Below are positions 12,941-24,399 of a DNA stretch of 64,000 nt, piece by piece. A program made the translations under genes and the position numbers. How positions within the stretch are numbered: the first letter of the stretch is position 1; the number at the start of each line of letters is the position of its first letter. Under the pieces are notes generated by a model, which saw only the letters and a program-made list of their open reading frames with translations, was not told the origin of the DNA and searched no databases. The DNA comes from Muricea muricata (Eukaryota; Cnidaria; Anthozoa; Malacalcyonacea; Plexauridae), in contig OY979717.1 of assembly GCA_963855995.1 (NCBI GenBank), forward strand, positions 36,165,497 to 36,229,496, written 5' to 3'.

Positions 12941-13179
12941 TAAAAGGCCAGTAAAATGCAGTCCGATTTCGTTAATTTACAGTGCCACAGCGGGTTTTGT
13001 TAGTACTATGGCATTTAAAAAATAGACTGTTAAAAAACGATGCGAAAAAGAACTCATACTTTGCTTTCAGTGTCCTATATAATATTCTTTATACTTGAAG
13101 GGCACTTTTGCCCCCTCCCCTCCAAGCAAAAGGCAAGAAGGCAGCTGCCCCTCCTGGTTTCAGTTCCGGCGTCCCTGAC

Positions 13180-13380
13180 TTGTTGCAAGTTTTTTTTCAA
13201 TGCTTGTTATCCACAGGCTTGCAGCAGGTTGTTTTAACAAGTTGTAACAAATTTGCAAATAGTAAGTTGCAACAAGTTTGATTTTAACAGACTTGTTGCA
13301 ACTTGATGAAGTTGTCAAGTTTGTTGCAGTTTGTTGACAATTTGTAATAAGCCGGTAAAATTTAGAACTTGCATCAAGTG
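13180..13380. repeat. Degenerate TTGCAACAAGTT-type repeat patch
   Basis: About 200 bp hold many variants of TTGCAACAAGTT, CAACTTGTTGC and related words on both strands, including locally self-complementary pairs. It looks like a decayed palindromic satellite or the core of a foldback element. No clear borders. Confidence 0.5.
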
Positions 13381-14397
<1,017 letters not shown>

Positions 14398-14403
14398 TAA
14401 CAA

Positions 14404-15140
14404 ATGTCTACAGTATATATAGTACAATCTTACAAGGAAAGGCGAAAACTGCATACGGATATATTTTACAAGGAGACAGACACACACCAATACTTGAGCT
14501 TTAATTCCTGCCATCCTAAACACACCAAACAGAACATCCCCTACTTCCTCGCAAGAAGGATCTTCAGTATTTTATCGAAACCAGAACGTGAAGATTTCCT
14601 AAAATCACAAGAATATTCGACGAAATTGATACAACAAGGAATTACGAAAACAGAACCTCTCACAACAACAGAACTACGCCAAACCAAAGATCAGCCAACC
14701 AAAAAACCTTAAAAAGACTCACTCAGGCGGAATTCTCATTAGAACTTTCAATTAAAAATGTATCAAAATGTAACGAAACAAAATGCGGTACATGCGACAT
14801 CTTTATAACTGGGCATGTCAAACTTTAAGAACGGTAAAAGATGGGAGATTAAATCTGCGATGTCATGCAAGTCAAGATACATTATATATGTCATCATATG
14901 TCTAAAGTGTCACTGCTTTTATGTTGGCCAAACGGAACACTTGCGGAACAGAGTCATACTACACAAAGAACAAATAAAGCATGAGAAGTATAGACAGTTA
15001 AAGGTCAGTGAACACTTAATTAGCGAAATGCAGAAATAGGAGTTTTAATTAACATTATGCCTATATACAAGTGTGAAAATACCGCAAGACTATTTAAAGA
15101 AAACAAAGAACAAGATATCATAAATTTTTCTAGACCAGAA
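14404..15140 (+). mobile_element. Penelope-like retroelement, 3' fragment (RT tail + GIY-YIG)
   Basis: 14404-14712 reads the end of a Penelope-type reverse transcriptase: TDIFYKETDTHQYLSFNSCH, then PKHTKQNIPYFLARRI. After a frame break, 14760-14820 holds a Cys-rich connector (CNETKCGTCDI), and 14815-15039 holds a GIY-YIG endonuclease (YIIYVIICLKC, FYVGQT, LRNRVILHKEQI). The G-Y-I...Y-V-G core and the following Arg are present. The catalytic RT part is missing, cut off at the AT microsatellite, as expected for 5' truncation during target-primed insertion. At least one frameshift makes it inactive. Confidence 0.85.
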
Positions 15141-15612
15141 CTTAATTCTAGTTATGATTAGTAATAAACACCAACACAAAGAAAAGTCATACAACGCATA
15201 CCGGGAACAATCAACTACCGGACTAAGAGAAAACACTAAGGATACTTTAATATAATTACTTAAGTCATGTAAATTAATCGATCTGTTGTAAATATATCAG
15301 TAGAAACAAACACACCACTCAAGAACTAAATATAGTTAAAACGTTTGTGCGCAAACAAAATATAAATGAGTGGGGTTTTTTTCGGTCGTCAAATCAAAAT
15401 TTTTGTTTTATAAAGTTGCTTGTGTTTGCAGAATATTCTTGAAACGAGTTCGGCGCATTAACCGAGCTGTCTTGTGTGGCACATTGTGTTCTTTGACTAG
15501 AGACGCCTTTCACAGACAGACAGAAATAATACCTTATAATTAGCAAAATTGCAAAATCTTTACTACATTTTGCAACCAAATTTTGCAATTTTAGAAATTT
15601 TAAGATTTTCTT
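15141..15612. other. Intergenic, no gene seen
   Basis: AT-rich sequence downstream of the Penelope fragment. No ORF or clear repeat. Confidence 0.35.
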
Positions 15613-15619
15613 ATCAGAT

Positions 15620-15871
15620 CATAGGTGGCCCAGAAATCGATGGTTTTTAACCTTAAATAAGTGAATCTTGTGTATAATATTCCTCTTACAGCTGTCAGAA
15701 ACTCGCGGAATTGTTTTTTTCTCGTGCGACAGTTGGTTTGTATCACGCGACAAACCGACTGTCGCACGAGAAAAAAACAAATCCGCGAGTTTCTGACAGC
15801 TGTAAGAGGAATATTATACAAAAGATTCATTTATTTAACGTTAAAAACCACCGATTTCTGGGCCACCTATG
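15620..15871. mobile_element. Foldback MITE (252 bp) with 7-bp target duplication
   Basis: Almost the whole element is an inverted repeat: arms of about 115 bp around a short centre, ends CATAGGTGGCCCAGAAATCG and complement. ATCAGAT occurs directly on both sides (15613-15619, 15872-15878). Arms differ at only a few sites, suggesting a fairly young or conversion-maintained copy. No coding capacity; the open frames across it are mirror images of each other. Confidence 0.88.
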
Positions 15872-15878
15872 ATCAGAT

Positions 15879-16703
15879 GTAAAGATAGATTTGACTGGTC
15901 ATTCTTGCCCAGATCAAAGTTTATTCGAACAAACAAATTGTTCATTTTAGTTCTGAGTGTTCATCATTTGTCGCAAACGACGGTAACGGGTAAAGACTGG
16001 AGTGACTTTTGTTTCAAGATGGCGGAAAAGACATAATATATTTTGATTTTTAAATTTGTTTTTTTATTGAATATCTATAGAAATGTTCACGTGATTTTGT
16101 TGATATTTTACAGAATTGTTTCTTCCTTTTTGTTGCGGATGTGTTCAGAAAATTTAGATGCAGCTTTCACTTGAAATTAAGTATATCTTAAGCAGGTGTT
16201 TCTCAAGAATATAATTGACCATTAACTGATTGTTATACCTGGTTAATATTGGCCCTCGTCAGCGAGGAATATGTCTGAATTGGACCAGAGTGATCTAAAA
16301 GGTATGTTAAATTGTCTGCAATTATTTCTGCTTTACATCTGATGAAAAAATCATGCTTGTTTTGTATTATACTATATATTTATACTATTAGCAATGCTTA
16401 CAATATGATTGACCGTTCTGTATCATTGTATACAGACACGAGTGCTTTGCACGAGTATCTGTCTACACTGTTCATATCTAATGGGGTTACCATCAGTGTA
16501 GAAATTTTCTAAGGTGATTGTGAATAGACCCTAGGGCCAGACTGGAATGTTTGACAATTGCATGCCCAAGATTTATGAAATTTCATAGAAAGTATATAGG
16601 AGACATCAAAATTGCATGCCCGACATCTCAGCCGTGCTGCACAAACTTTCCACCTTGGGTGGAGGGAGGGGTCTGTTAACAAATAGACTGGCCATTTTAT
16701 CTC
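15879..16703. other. Intergenic, no supported gene
   Basis: A short ATG-led stretch at 16271-16301 ends at a GTATGT donor and could be a tiny first exon, but no continuation was found. Otherwise nothing recognisable. Confidence 0.3.
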
Positions 16704-16803
16704 AATCAGTTCCAGCCTCGTAACCAGGGCTTCACGGCTGCCTGCGTTGCCTAAAGCCCAGGGAAAATCCAAATCTCCGAGTGATTTGATTGGTCGTTAA
16801 AAA

Positions 16804-17295
16804 CAGGGGTGGAAAATGTATCGGACCATGGGACCATTGGTCCCAGAAAACTTTGGGGTTCCCAGAAAATATTTCAAGTTCACATTTATAAAATATTTTA
16901 GGTGAAACAAATTTTGATAAAAAAATGGATTTGTACACGAGTTTCCTGACAATATTTTACATTGTACTGTACTAGTTTCTGCATCAGTTGAAAGCAGAAA
17001 GTTTCTGCTAGTGCAATGTAAGGAGAAAATTTACATGATGAAATTCTGTATTGGAAACATCAAGCAAAATCATCTGAACATCTCTCATATAATTAGACAG
17101 CTTGATCATGAGAGATAGAGAGCTAATATAATTGCATAAAACATTTTCGAATGATTATCAAAAATTAATTTTATTTGGCTAAATAGCGGCTAAAACTGAT
17201 TGTTGTTTTTTTTTTGCACCAGCAATTTCAGTTTGCAGAAATATTTTTATATCGGATCTATGGTCTCAGAAAGGAAAATATTTTTTCCAACCCTG
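16804..17295. mobile_element. hAT-type non-autonomous element (492 bp) with 8-bp TSD
   Basis: The ends are CAGGGGTGGAAAATGTAT and, on the other side, the complement of CAGGGTTGGAAAAAATAT. The sequence GTTAAAAA is duplicated exactly at 16796-16803 and 17296-17303. Eight bases plus a CAGGGGTG-type end fits hAT. No coding region. It lies just inside the left end of the 5.9-kb element and shares its end sequence with the hAT element at 18428. Confidence 0.9.
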
Positions 17296-17303
17296 GTTAA
17301 AAA

Positions 17304-18120
17304 TGCAATGGAATGCGGATATTGAACGTGAAGCCACTCACTAATTTCATAATTTGTGCAACATGGCTGATTATAAGGAGTGCATAGGTTATAGTATTAA
17401 AACTCTTCAAAGAGTCGCTTTGGTCGTTGAAATCCTCTTCTCTACCGATGGAAATTTGTATGTTTTTTATATAAGACATATGAAATGTAGTATCATAATT
17501 TGAAAACGGCGCAACAATACATTTCGCATTGGTATCGTATAAGGGATATTTTTTATATTCTGTACGAAGACTGAGAGACAAACGAAAGACTATTAAGAGA
17601 CTGTACATTTAATTGAACAAATCTACAGAAATTGACAAATTGTGAGTGAAGTCCTGAATTTTTCAATTATAAATAACAATTTAAGTCATGATCGTGAATT
17701 AATGAATGTGTGTGTATAGCTGTTTAATCTATAATGCAACAGATTACATGATATCATTAATGTAGAAATTGTTATAAAATTGAACGTATGTTATTTATTT
17801 TATATAAAATTCACCAAAGGTGTAAAATATCCATGTAAAATTTATATTTTATATCAAATTTATCAATAACAGTTTGCCTCTCCAAAGTTATTAGCCTATT
17901 TATTTTAATTATTATGTCAAATATGTGATGCAGACACTGCAAAATATTTGGGGAGGGGGACAAATCAGGGTTTTAACACATATGACTACCTTTCTCAGCT
18001 GGAAATCATATTTCTTTAACATCACCCCCTTAAATTCCATGCAATATATAGCTTAAATCATATCCTACAAATGCTTTCATGGTTGTAAATAATTGTTAAT
18101 GCAGCCTTGTTAAGGCCTGT
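17304..18120. other. Interior of the 5.9-kb element, no gene seen
   Basis: AT-rich, with only short open frames and no recognised domain. Confidence 0.35.
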
Positions 18121-18306
18121 TTACACTTGCAATTTTTGCTGTGATCTCTAGTGTGATTTTGTTCTGATGGATGTGAACAAGTGATCAGGTTATGAATTCT
18201 CTGAGTATATAGTATCCTTATTTAAAGATTAGTAGCCAATCCACTTGTTCATATCCATCAAGAGAAGAAATTGCATCTAAAATTGCAACAAAAATTGCAA
18301 GTGTAA
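18121..18306. mobile_element. MITE (~186 bp)
   Basis: Ends TTACACTTGCAATTTTTG and complement, with secondary matches inside (a TTGTTC/GAACAA and ATCCATCA/TGATGGAT pair). A clear target duplication was not found. Confidence 0.6.
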
Positions 18307-18897
18307 TTCGATCAACTGTTATTCAAAGGGTTTCAGACTTGCCCACTGGCATCATAGTGTCCACCACCGGCAAGCCTCCTAACGACTTACACTTTTATGC
18401 CACACATACATTAACCCATTTAGTGGTCAGGGGTGGAAAAAATAATTTTCTTCCTGCGAGCACAGTAAGAAGATTATAAATTTCCTGCAGACCTGCAGTG
18501 TGTAGATTTTGACCATGTCAAATATAGCGCTATAAATTGTAGCTACCTGTATAATGCACACGTGATTGGTGATTATGGTTTTAACTAATGTATGATCATT
18601 CTTTGCACTTTTTGCAGTTGGCACGTACATATCTAACAACAAGTGCCACATACAAGTCAGTAACAGTTGTTTTGTTTTGTGGGCAGGCTCACAGCAAACG
18701 CATGCTATCACTTATCAATTATCCAGAAAAAGTTACATAATTATTGAAATAGACTAAAAAGAGTAATATTTTTGTGGTGTATGTAGAATCTATTTACAAA
18801 GTCGAAGTGAACTACTGTAATAACTCACATAATACTGAGTAGGCTAACTTAAATCATACAATTGCATCAACAGTTCGACTGCTTAATGCTTATACGT

Positions 18898-20178
18898 TTA
18901 ACCAGATAGAAACTTTACATAGCACAGTGAAGTAGACATTTGCTTAACATGCACCCTATTGCGTAACGAAGGGGCGGGCAATCTCGATTCTTGTGAGATG
19001 ATTCTGTTTATAACTTTGCTGTGATAAAGTTTACTCTGCTCTCCTTTTCTTGTTACAAAATGCCAGTTTCCATGCCTGAAATACTTTGACAAGGCTAAGG
19101 ATAAGATGCGATCAGCACCACCAAGCTCTGGGCCGTTGCAGGCAATCCACAGCTCATTGTTCACAGCTTCCTCGGACATACTTCTTAGTTTACTGTTGTG
19201 CGTATTGTAGCGCGAAATAACTGATTCGGCAATAGACTCAACAGTCAATTTGATTGCTGCAACAACTATTGCTTCAACTACCACCTCACAACCAACGTAT
19301 AGTTCACCGCCACTGGTCTGGAATTTTTTTATTAAATCCTTATTAACTCCACAGCCACCGTTTCCGGTGAGGGTGTGATGGACAAGCAAGACATGCGATT
19401 TTCTAAGTACTTTACAGTTGTCAGTATGCAACTGAGATGCAACTGAGGATTTGCTTTCTGCGAAATTGTCCTCTCCGGAGGCACTGAGCGTTACTTTCGC
19501 GGTACTTTCGTCGGCTGTATTTTCAAAACCAGGCGGTGTTGAACCAAATGATATTGACATTGACAAGTCGGTCGTTTTAGCAGTTTTCAACAGAGACTCT
19601 TCGTCTACATCACTGTGGCCACGTTTCCGTTTGACATTGTTATCTTTTACTTTATTCCCAAATAGTTCTATAAGCGACTTCTGTCCAAGTACTCTTACTT
19701 CTGCAGAGTTACGGGCATTTTTCATGTGGTCTTTTATATTTTGAAGTAGCATCTCTTTTTGACATATGTGACATCTTTCACGTTTGCTTTTACTCCGAAA
19801 CAGTTTTTTAGATGGGTTCGTAACATTTTCTATGCGCCTATCTGTGCTTTCCAACCGTAACACCTGTTGTTGATCACCCTCTTCGCAATCTTGCAACTCA
19901 TTTGAGTCATTTCCACGACAATGTTCAGTTATTTCACCGTCTGAACTTACTTGGCTTGCTTCACTGTCTTCGCTACAATCAGTGATACGACTTATATTCT
20001 CCATGTTGTTTTTAAAACTTTTCACGCAAGTCAACGCAAGTTTTAAAGTTTGTTTACTACATCTAGACAATAATGTCTCATTGTCTAGAATATGGCGCTT
20101 GACAGGTTCTATTTTTAGTAGTTCCACAATTAGAACTAGACGTCCAGACCAGTGATTGGGGAAGCCAATTAGAGTCAA
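18898..20178 (-). CDS. Zinc-finger-like transposon-borne protein of unknown function
   Basis: The frame is open for 426 codons. The first codon of the open frame is TTG; the first ATG is at 20004, giving about 368 residues. I favour the ATG, because the upstream part abuts a foldback insertion. After an acidic, Ser-rich N-terminus comes a C-x2-C-x11-H motif (ERCHICQKEMLLQNIKDHM) whose expected fourth ligand is missing, then a basic KRKRGH patch. The C-terminal third is the best-looking domain: VESIAESVISRYNTHNSKLR, then NELWIACNGPELGGADRIL and HGNWHFVT. I have the impression that such C-termini recur in invertebrate transposon-linked proteins, but I cannot name the family. No catalytic triad is visible. 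It is intact in sequence and lies wholly within the 8-bp-TSD element. DNA binding is inferred from the finger. Confidence 0.6.
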   Translation of the reverse strand: MTLIGFPNHWSGRLVLIVELLKIEPVKRHILDNETLLSRCSKQTLKLALTCVKSFKNNMENISRITDCSEDSEASQVSSDGEITEHCRGNDSNELQDCEEGDQQQVLRLESTDRRIENVTNPSKKLFRSKSKRERCHICQKEMLLQNIKDHMKNARNSAEVRVLGQKSLIELFGNKVKDNNVKRKRGHSDVDEESLLKTAKTTDLSMSISFGSTPPGFENTADESTAKVTLSASGEDNFAESKSSVASQLHTDNCKVLRKSHVLLVHHTLTGNGGCGVNKDLIKKFQTSGGELYVGCEVVVEAIVVAAIKLTVESIAESVISRYNTHNSKLRSMSEEAVNNELWIACNGPELGGADRILSLALSKYFRHGNWHFVTRKGEQSKLYHSKVINRIISQESRLPAPSLRNRVHVKQMSTSLCYVKFLSG

Positions 20179-20544
20179 AATACAAAAATGAAAAATCTTC
20201 CCACTTCCGTTCTGTAAATTGTAATATTTTTCTGTAGCGATTACTGCTTTATCGGCAAATATCCCTTTATATCCCTTATATACGTCAATTTATAGCAAAG
20301 GATACACCTTTTGTTAGATACCTTGCATAAATTTCGCAACCTTTAAGCAAAGAATCTAACGAAAGGTGTATCCATTGCTACAAATTGACGTATCACGTAT
20401 ATAAACGAAGGAAAGCGAAATTCTACCGGACCCTGTCGCAATATTTGCCGATAAAGTGGTAATCGCTACAGAAAAATAGAACAAATTACAGATATACAAA
20501 ACAAAGTTACAGAAGTGTAAGTGGGAAGGTTTTTGTATTTTGAC
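20174..20544. mobile_element. Foldback MITE (~370 bp)
   Basis: Inverted arms start GTCAAAATACAAAAA and include CTGTAGCGATTAC, TTTATCGGCAAATAT and GGATACACCTTT paired with their complements; the centre lies near 20330. Its left border overlaps the open 5' end of the ORF read leftwards from 20178, so it may have replaced that ORF's original promoter or start. Confidence 0.8.
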
Positions 20545-20882
20545 TGTAAAACGTAAAAACTCTTCAAGTGCTCCAAACAAACCTTAAAGTTTCGCATGAA
20601 CATTAAACATCTTTTGAAACATTGTTGAGGCGAGAGATACAATAACTAAATCCGTAGGCGTAGCTGAAAAATTAAAGCTATCAGCCAAAAATCTGTTAAA
20701 GCTATCTGCCAGCGAATTTCTAAAGGCAAATCAAGCTCCTAGTGAGACGCGTATGATGGGTCTTTCTTCAAAATTTCAAATTACAAATCTTACAACAAGT
20801 AGCCCGAGTAAAAATTTCCTGCGACTGGTGAAAACTTTCCTGCGAGCGCCGCTCGCGTGCTCGCCTATTTTTTCCAGCCCTA

Positions 20883-21620
20883 TTAGTGGTAGCACTCCCC
20901 TCCCCTGACAAGTAAAATTGTCTGGCATTAGGCTGAGTAAAATAATAAAGTAGGGCATATCTGCTTGCTTTGCCATTTAAAGGTAAGTAATGTGCCAATA
21001 TAAACTGACTTCTGAATCTGTTACATTCAGTTTACATTTTTACAGTGCAAGTTGAATCAAATCCCTGTTAGGTTTCAAGGGTTTAGTTTCCATATAGTTA
21101 GGAAGCCAATTTTGAAATTTGAAGTTGAGGAGCACTTCATATTGAAAAAGTAGGGAAATGCTATTTTCACATCATTTTATCTGGAGGCTTTCGAAGAGAA
21201 CTTTGGCAAGAGGGGGGGGGGGCTGTAGCTCCTTTGTGTGTGAACTCTAACCCCTCCCATATCAATGAATTTCATGAATGAAAAGTTAACAATATGCTGG
21301 GAAGAAACTATGTTTTATAATGACCATCTTTTGTAGTGGTAGCGAATTCACTGTTAACCCATTGAGTTACGTAGTGCCCTACTTAATATTTTACTCAGTC
21401 TAATGCCAGACGATATTATTCGTCAAGAGGAGAGTGCTGGAGCCTAATGGGTTAACTGGCCTATCAGCTCAGGTGTGTATTTAACCCATTGGGTTGTATT
21501 GCACCCTGATGTACCCTACTTTATTATTCTATTCTGTCTAACACCAGATGACAAGCTTGCACTTGGTGGGCTAAAGATAAAGAATTCACCCTCAAAATGC
21601 AGGAAATACCATTTCATTGG
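20883..21620. repeat. Three decayed copies of a TTAACCCATT / CTACTTTATTATT repeat
   Basis: Copies lie at about 20883-20990 (- orientation), 21350-21460 (+) and 21474-21620 (+). All share TAACCCATT, CCCTACTTTATTATT, TCTAATGCCAGA and an ACGA...GAGAGTGCTG stretch. The first copy was split by the 18428-20882 element. Open frames across them are by-products of the repeat. Confidence 0.65.
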
Positions 21621-21775
21621 GTCAGTATGCCCCTCGACCACCCCAAGTCTAGTTGAAAAACAAAAGAATAACTTAACAAAATGATAACTTGCAAAATCAT
21701 AGCCTGTCCCCTGTTGGAAACCTAATAATGATGATATCCCTTTTCAGATAATTCCTGGCCCACCTCCAGAGCCCC

Positions 21776-22225
21776 CCCCCCCCCACACACACAAATTGTC
21801 TTTGTATTTCTTAGATTTTAATAAATACTGAAAAACTTTCTTGTCCTCCAATAAAGCTTCTGCATGCGCAAATATTATTTTACTGGAATCGTTGTCCATG
21901 TACAGTGGTTCTCGTAAACTCTGCATTGTGTCCTTCGATTCATCAACATGACCAGCTTTCATAATTGAAACATTCACATGATCCTTTAGCTTAGTGATTT
22001 GGTCAATCATTAAAGCATTTAATGGTGAAATAACCAGAACAAAACTTGAAGATGAAGACAAATCATTGTCTTCACAACGTGGGTAAAAGTCAAACATGAA
22101 CGGGAAAAGCTGATATATTAACGACTTTCCATACCCTGCAGGAAGAACACAGATAGTGTCATTCTTGTCTTTCACAACAGACCATAACGCTTCATATTGT
22201 TTCTTTTTAATTCCTATTCCAGGGG
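21776..22225 (-). pseudogene. RecQ-like DNA helicase fragment (motifs 0, I, Ia)
   Basis: Reading leftwards from 22225 there is a Q-motif-like start (GIKKKQYEALWSVV), motif I (CVLPAGYGKSLIYQLFP) and motif Ia (VLVISPLNALMIDQ), then an alpha-helical segment to KKYKDNLC. The frame then runs into a C-rich tract at 21774-21785, before the DEAH box and all later motifs. SF2 helicases of the RecQ family unwind DNA from 3' to 5'; this copy keeps ATP binding only and is dead unless an intron begins here. It lies just inside the right end of the 5.9-kb element, so it may have been cargo of that element. A related fragment lies at 42000-42355. Confidence 0.75.
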
Positions 22226-22736
22226 TTTGTTAATTTTGTGGAGTGATTTAGCCATGTTAGTGACGAAGCCATGTTTCAATCACGTTGAAATTCAATATAT
22301 CGTTTGTATTCATGTGTAATATGAAGCCGAAGATGTCATCGGCTTCGTCCCGAATGTAAAACACACAAGAAAAAACACAATCTGAATAATAAAGCCATCT
22401 TTTATTACAAAACTTTAAGAACAAATTCTTAAAGCTTCACTCCTCGTAAAAATTAGTTGAGTCAGCATTTTGCAGAACTAAAAGCGTTTACTTCCGGCCA
22501 CTAATTGGCAAACTACCAGATTTTGGAAGTTCCGGTTTGGATTTTCTTAGGGCTTTAGGCAACGCAGGCAGCCGTGAAGCCCTGGGTACGAGGTTGAATC
22601 AGTTTCGGAAACTTGACATCATATCTCTCAAAATCACTTAAAATTTCGCACAAATGATCAAATTAGTCTGTTTAATAGAAAAAATGAGGTTAGCAACAAC
22701 ATTTAAAAGAGTTCCTGAAATTTCATTTATGCTTCG

Positions 22737-23005
22737 CTACAATCCTGGCAAAAATTATTGTGGACAGCGCGCGCGCATTAAAATTTGGGCGCGTCTTCTT
22801 CTGAATTAACTGAAAATCATTGGGTTTCCCCCCCTCCCCCTATCAATGTTGACCATGATGATAACTGAGTGTAGTTGTTGTCAAATGACATTTTATTACT
22901 TACAACATTGAAAGGGGGGAGCGGGGGGCAGCACGAGTTAAGAGAAAGTAGCTCTGCAATAGCTTATAAAGCTTACTGTCCACATAATTTTTGCCAGGAT
23001 TGTAG
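22737..23005. mobile_element. MITE (269 bp), CTACAATCCTGG family
   Basis: Ends CTACAATCCTGGCAAAAATT and complement, extending to TGTGGACAG on both sides. Inside, C-rich (CCCCCCTCCCCCTATCAATG) and G-rich stretches are also complementary. The same end and inner organisation recurs at 30224 and, in a diverged form, in the three copies at 42838, 48133 and 52500. Confidence 0.8.
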
Positions 23006-24390
23006 GATGGTTATCTATGTCTATTTTGATAGCTTAGTAATTATGATGTTTTCTAGGATTGGACATAGGAAATCTTATCAAAGGAAATCAAAATTTGTCT
23101 GAAAATTTATTGATTTGTGTGGTGAGTATTGAAATATTATATAAATGCTGGTTCTTGTATTTATTGTAAGCGACAAATTTTGTTTGGTCTCGGTGGAAAA
23201 GTTCCAGACTGAAAACCAGACTGTCATCAATGTATGGCAAGGTATTGATTAAAGCCTCGTTCACACTTGTTGTAAGAATCCGAGATTTTCTCCTTCTCGC
23301 ATGTGTGAATGAATATGTGAACAAAGTGAAATATAAGACAAATATTAGATTGCTTTTGCAATGGTGTAGAATTCACTTAATCACAGGTATTGGCCAGAAG
23401 AAGTCATCCCTGATTCATTGAACAAGTTTGAACCAGGGTTAACTGCTCGATCTTGAAGAGGCCATTCCATATCACTTCAACAAGTGAATAAAAAATAAAG
23501 ATAAAAGTGTGGCTTGGAGCTCAGAAGTAATTTAATTGTTGCCAACATAAAAAAAATACATTTATTGGGTCTATTTAGCAATTGGACCACAAAAGCAAAG
23601 TGATTACAAGCCTATATTCACTGAGCTGAAGGCAAAGTGAATGTATTGTTGGATTGTAATCATTGAGCCGGAGAGCCTGAAATAGTACAAATATTAGTTT
23701 ACAAATGATAATCAACTCAACTTTACAAAAATTCACTTCAGATTTATTCCTGTATAAAAAACCCAAGAAGTGAGAAGCTATAGTCAATCGTCAGTGATGT
23801 ATTACTTCAGAGACAGTAAGTCTTGACCAATCAGAATGTGTGAAAATCAATAGTCACCTGGAAATTTGAACTAAAGGGACAACATAAAGCCAAAATGGAA
23901 TTTTTCCCTGACAGGGTGGGGTTTTTTCTTTTTAGCTGCCTGACTATCATAATTTCAGAAAATAACAATTTCAGCTAATATGCAAAACAGCAACTCAAAA
24001 CTTGGCTAGAGTAATCAATATTTATATAAACAGAAACTCAAAACTTGGCAAGAGTAATCAATATAGCATTAAAACAATATTGTGAACAAAATAGTAAGGT
24101 CAGTATGTTATCTCATTACAATATTGATGGCAAGGCTCTAAATGGGTCAAAGTAGCATCTTAATGAAGCTGGAACTAAAGTGTTTGCTAAAAATATAGTT
24201 AATTGTATTAATCGATTTTAGCAGCTAGGAAATTGTTTCTGACTCTAGCCAAGCCATTGAGAGGTCATTAATAGTAAATTTGTGCCCTGAGGTTCAGAAA
24301 CCATTGGATAATAGTATAAATGGTTTCATTATACATCAATTAAGGTAGATCTGTACCAAAAAATAAACAGTCAGACGTAAAAGAAAATAA
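23006..24390. other. Intergenic, no gene seen
   Basis: Only a small imperfect tandem duplication at about 23992-24065 (AACTCAAAACTTGGC...AGAGTAATCAATAT twice) stands out. Confidence 0.4.
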
Positions 24391-24399
24391 CGCATATCC

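Larger units (their letters stand above)
18428..20882. mobile_element. hAT-type element (2.46 kb) with exact 8-bp TSD, carrying an ORF
   Basis: Left end CAGGGGTGGAAAAAATAA; right end, complemented, TAGGGCTGGAAAAAATAG. TTAGTGGT is duplicated exactly at 18420-18427 and 20883-20890. Eight-bp duplication and end sequence place it with hAT elements. It interrupts one unit of a TTAACCCATT...-type repeat, whose halves lie on either side. It contains the 18898-20178 ORF on the - strand and a later foldback insertion at 20174-20544. No hAT DDE/RNase H core is recognisable. Confidence 0.87.
16713..22596. mobile_element. Mutator-like (9-bp TSD) element, 5.9 kb, host of nested insertions
   Basis: Terminal inverted repeats of about 60 bp start CAGCCTCGTAACCAGGGC on the left and, complemented, CAACCTCGTACCCAGGGC on the right; both continue through GCTGCCTGCGTTGCCTAAAG. 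They are flanked by AATCAGTTC (16704-16712) and AATCAGTTT (22597-22605), a 9-bp duplication with one mismatch. Nine bases is the length typical of Mutator-like elements. No MULE DDE transposase is visible. The interior holds two hAT insertions, a MITE, a repeat patch and a RecQ-like helicase fragment near the right end. Subtracting the insertions leaves an element of roughly 3 kb. Confidence 0.75.

Noticed and set aside
16271..16301. Possible tiny first exon (MSELDQSDLK then GTATGT)
   Set aside because: Ten codons with no recognisable continuation; insufficient support.
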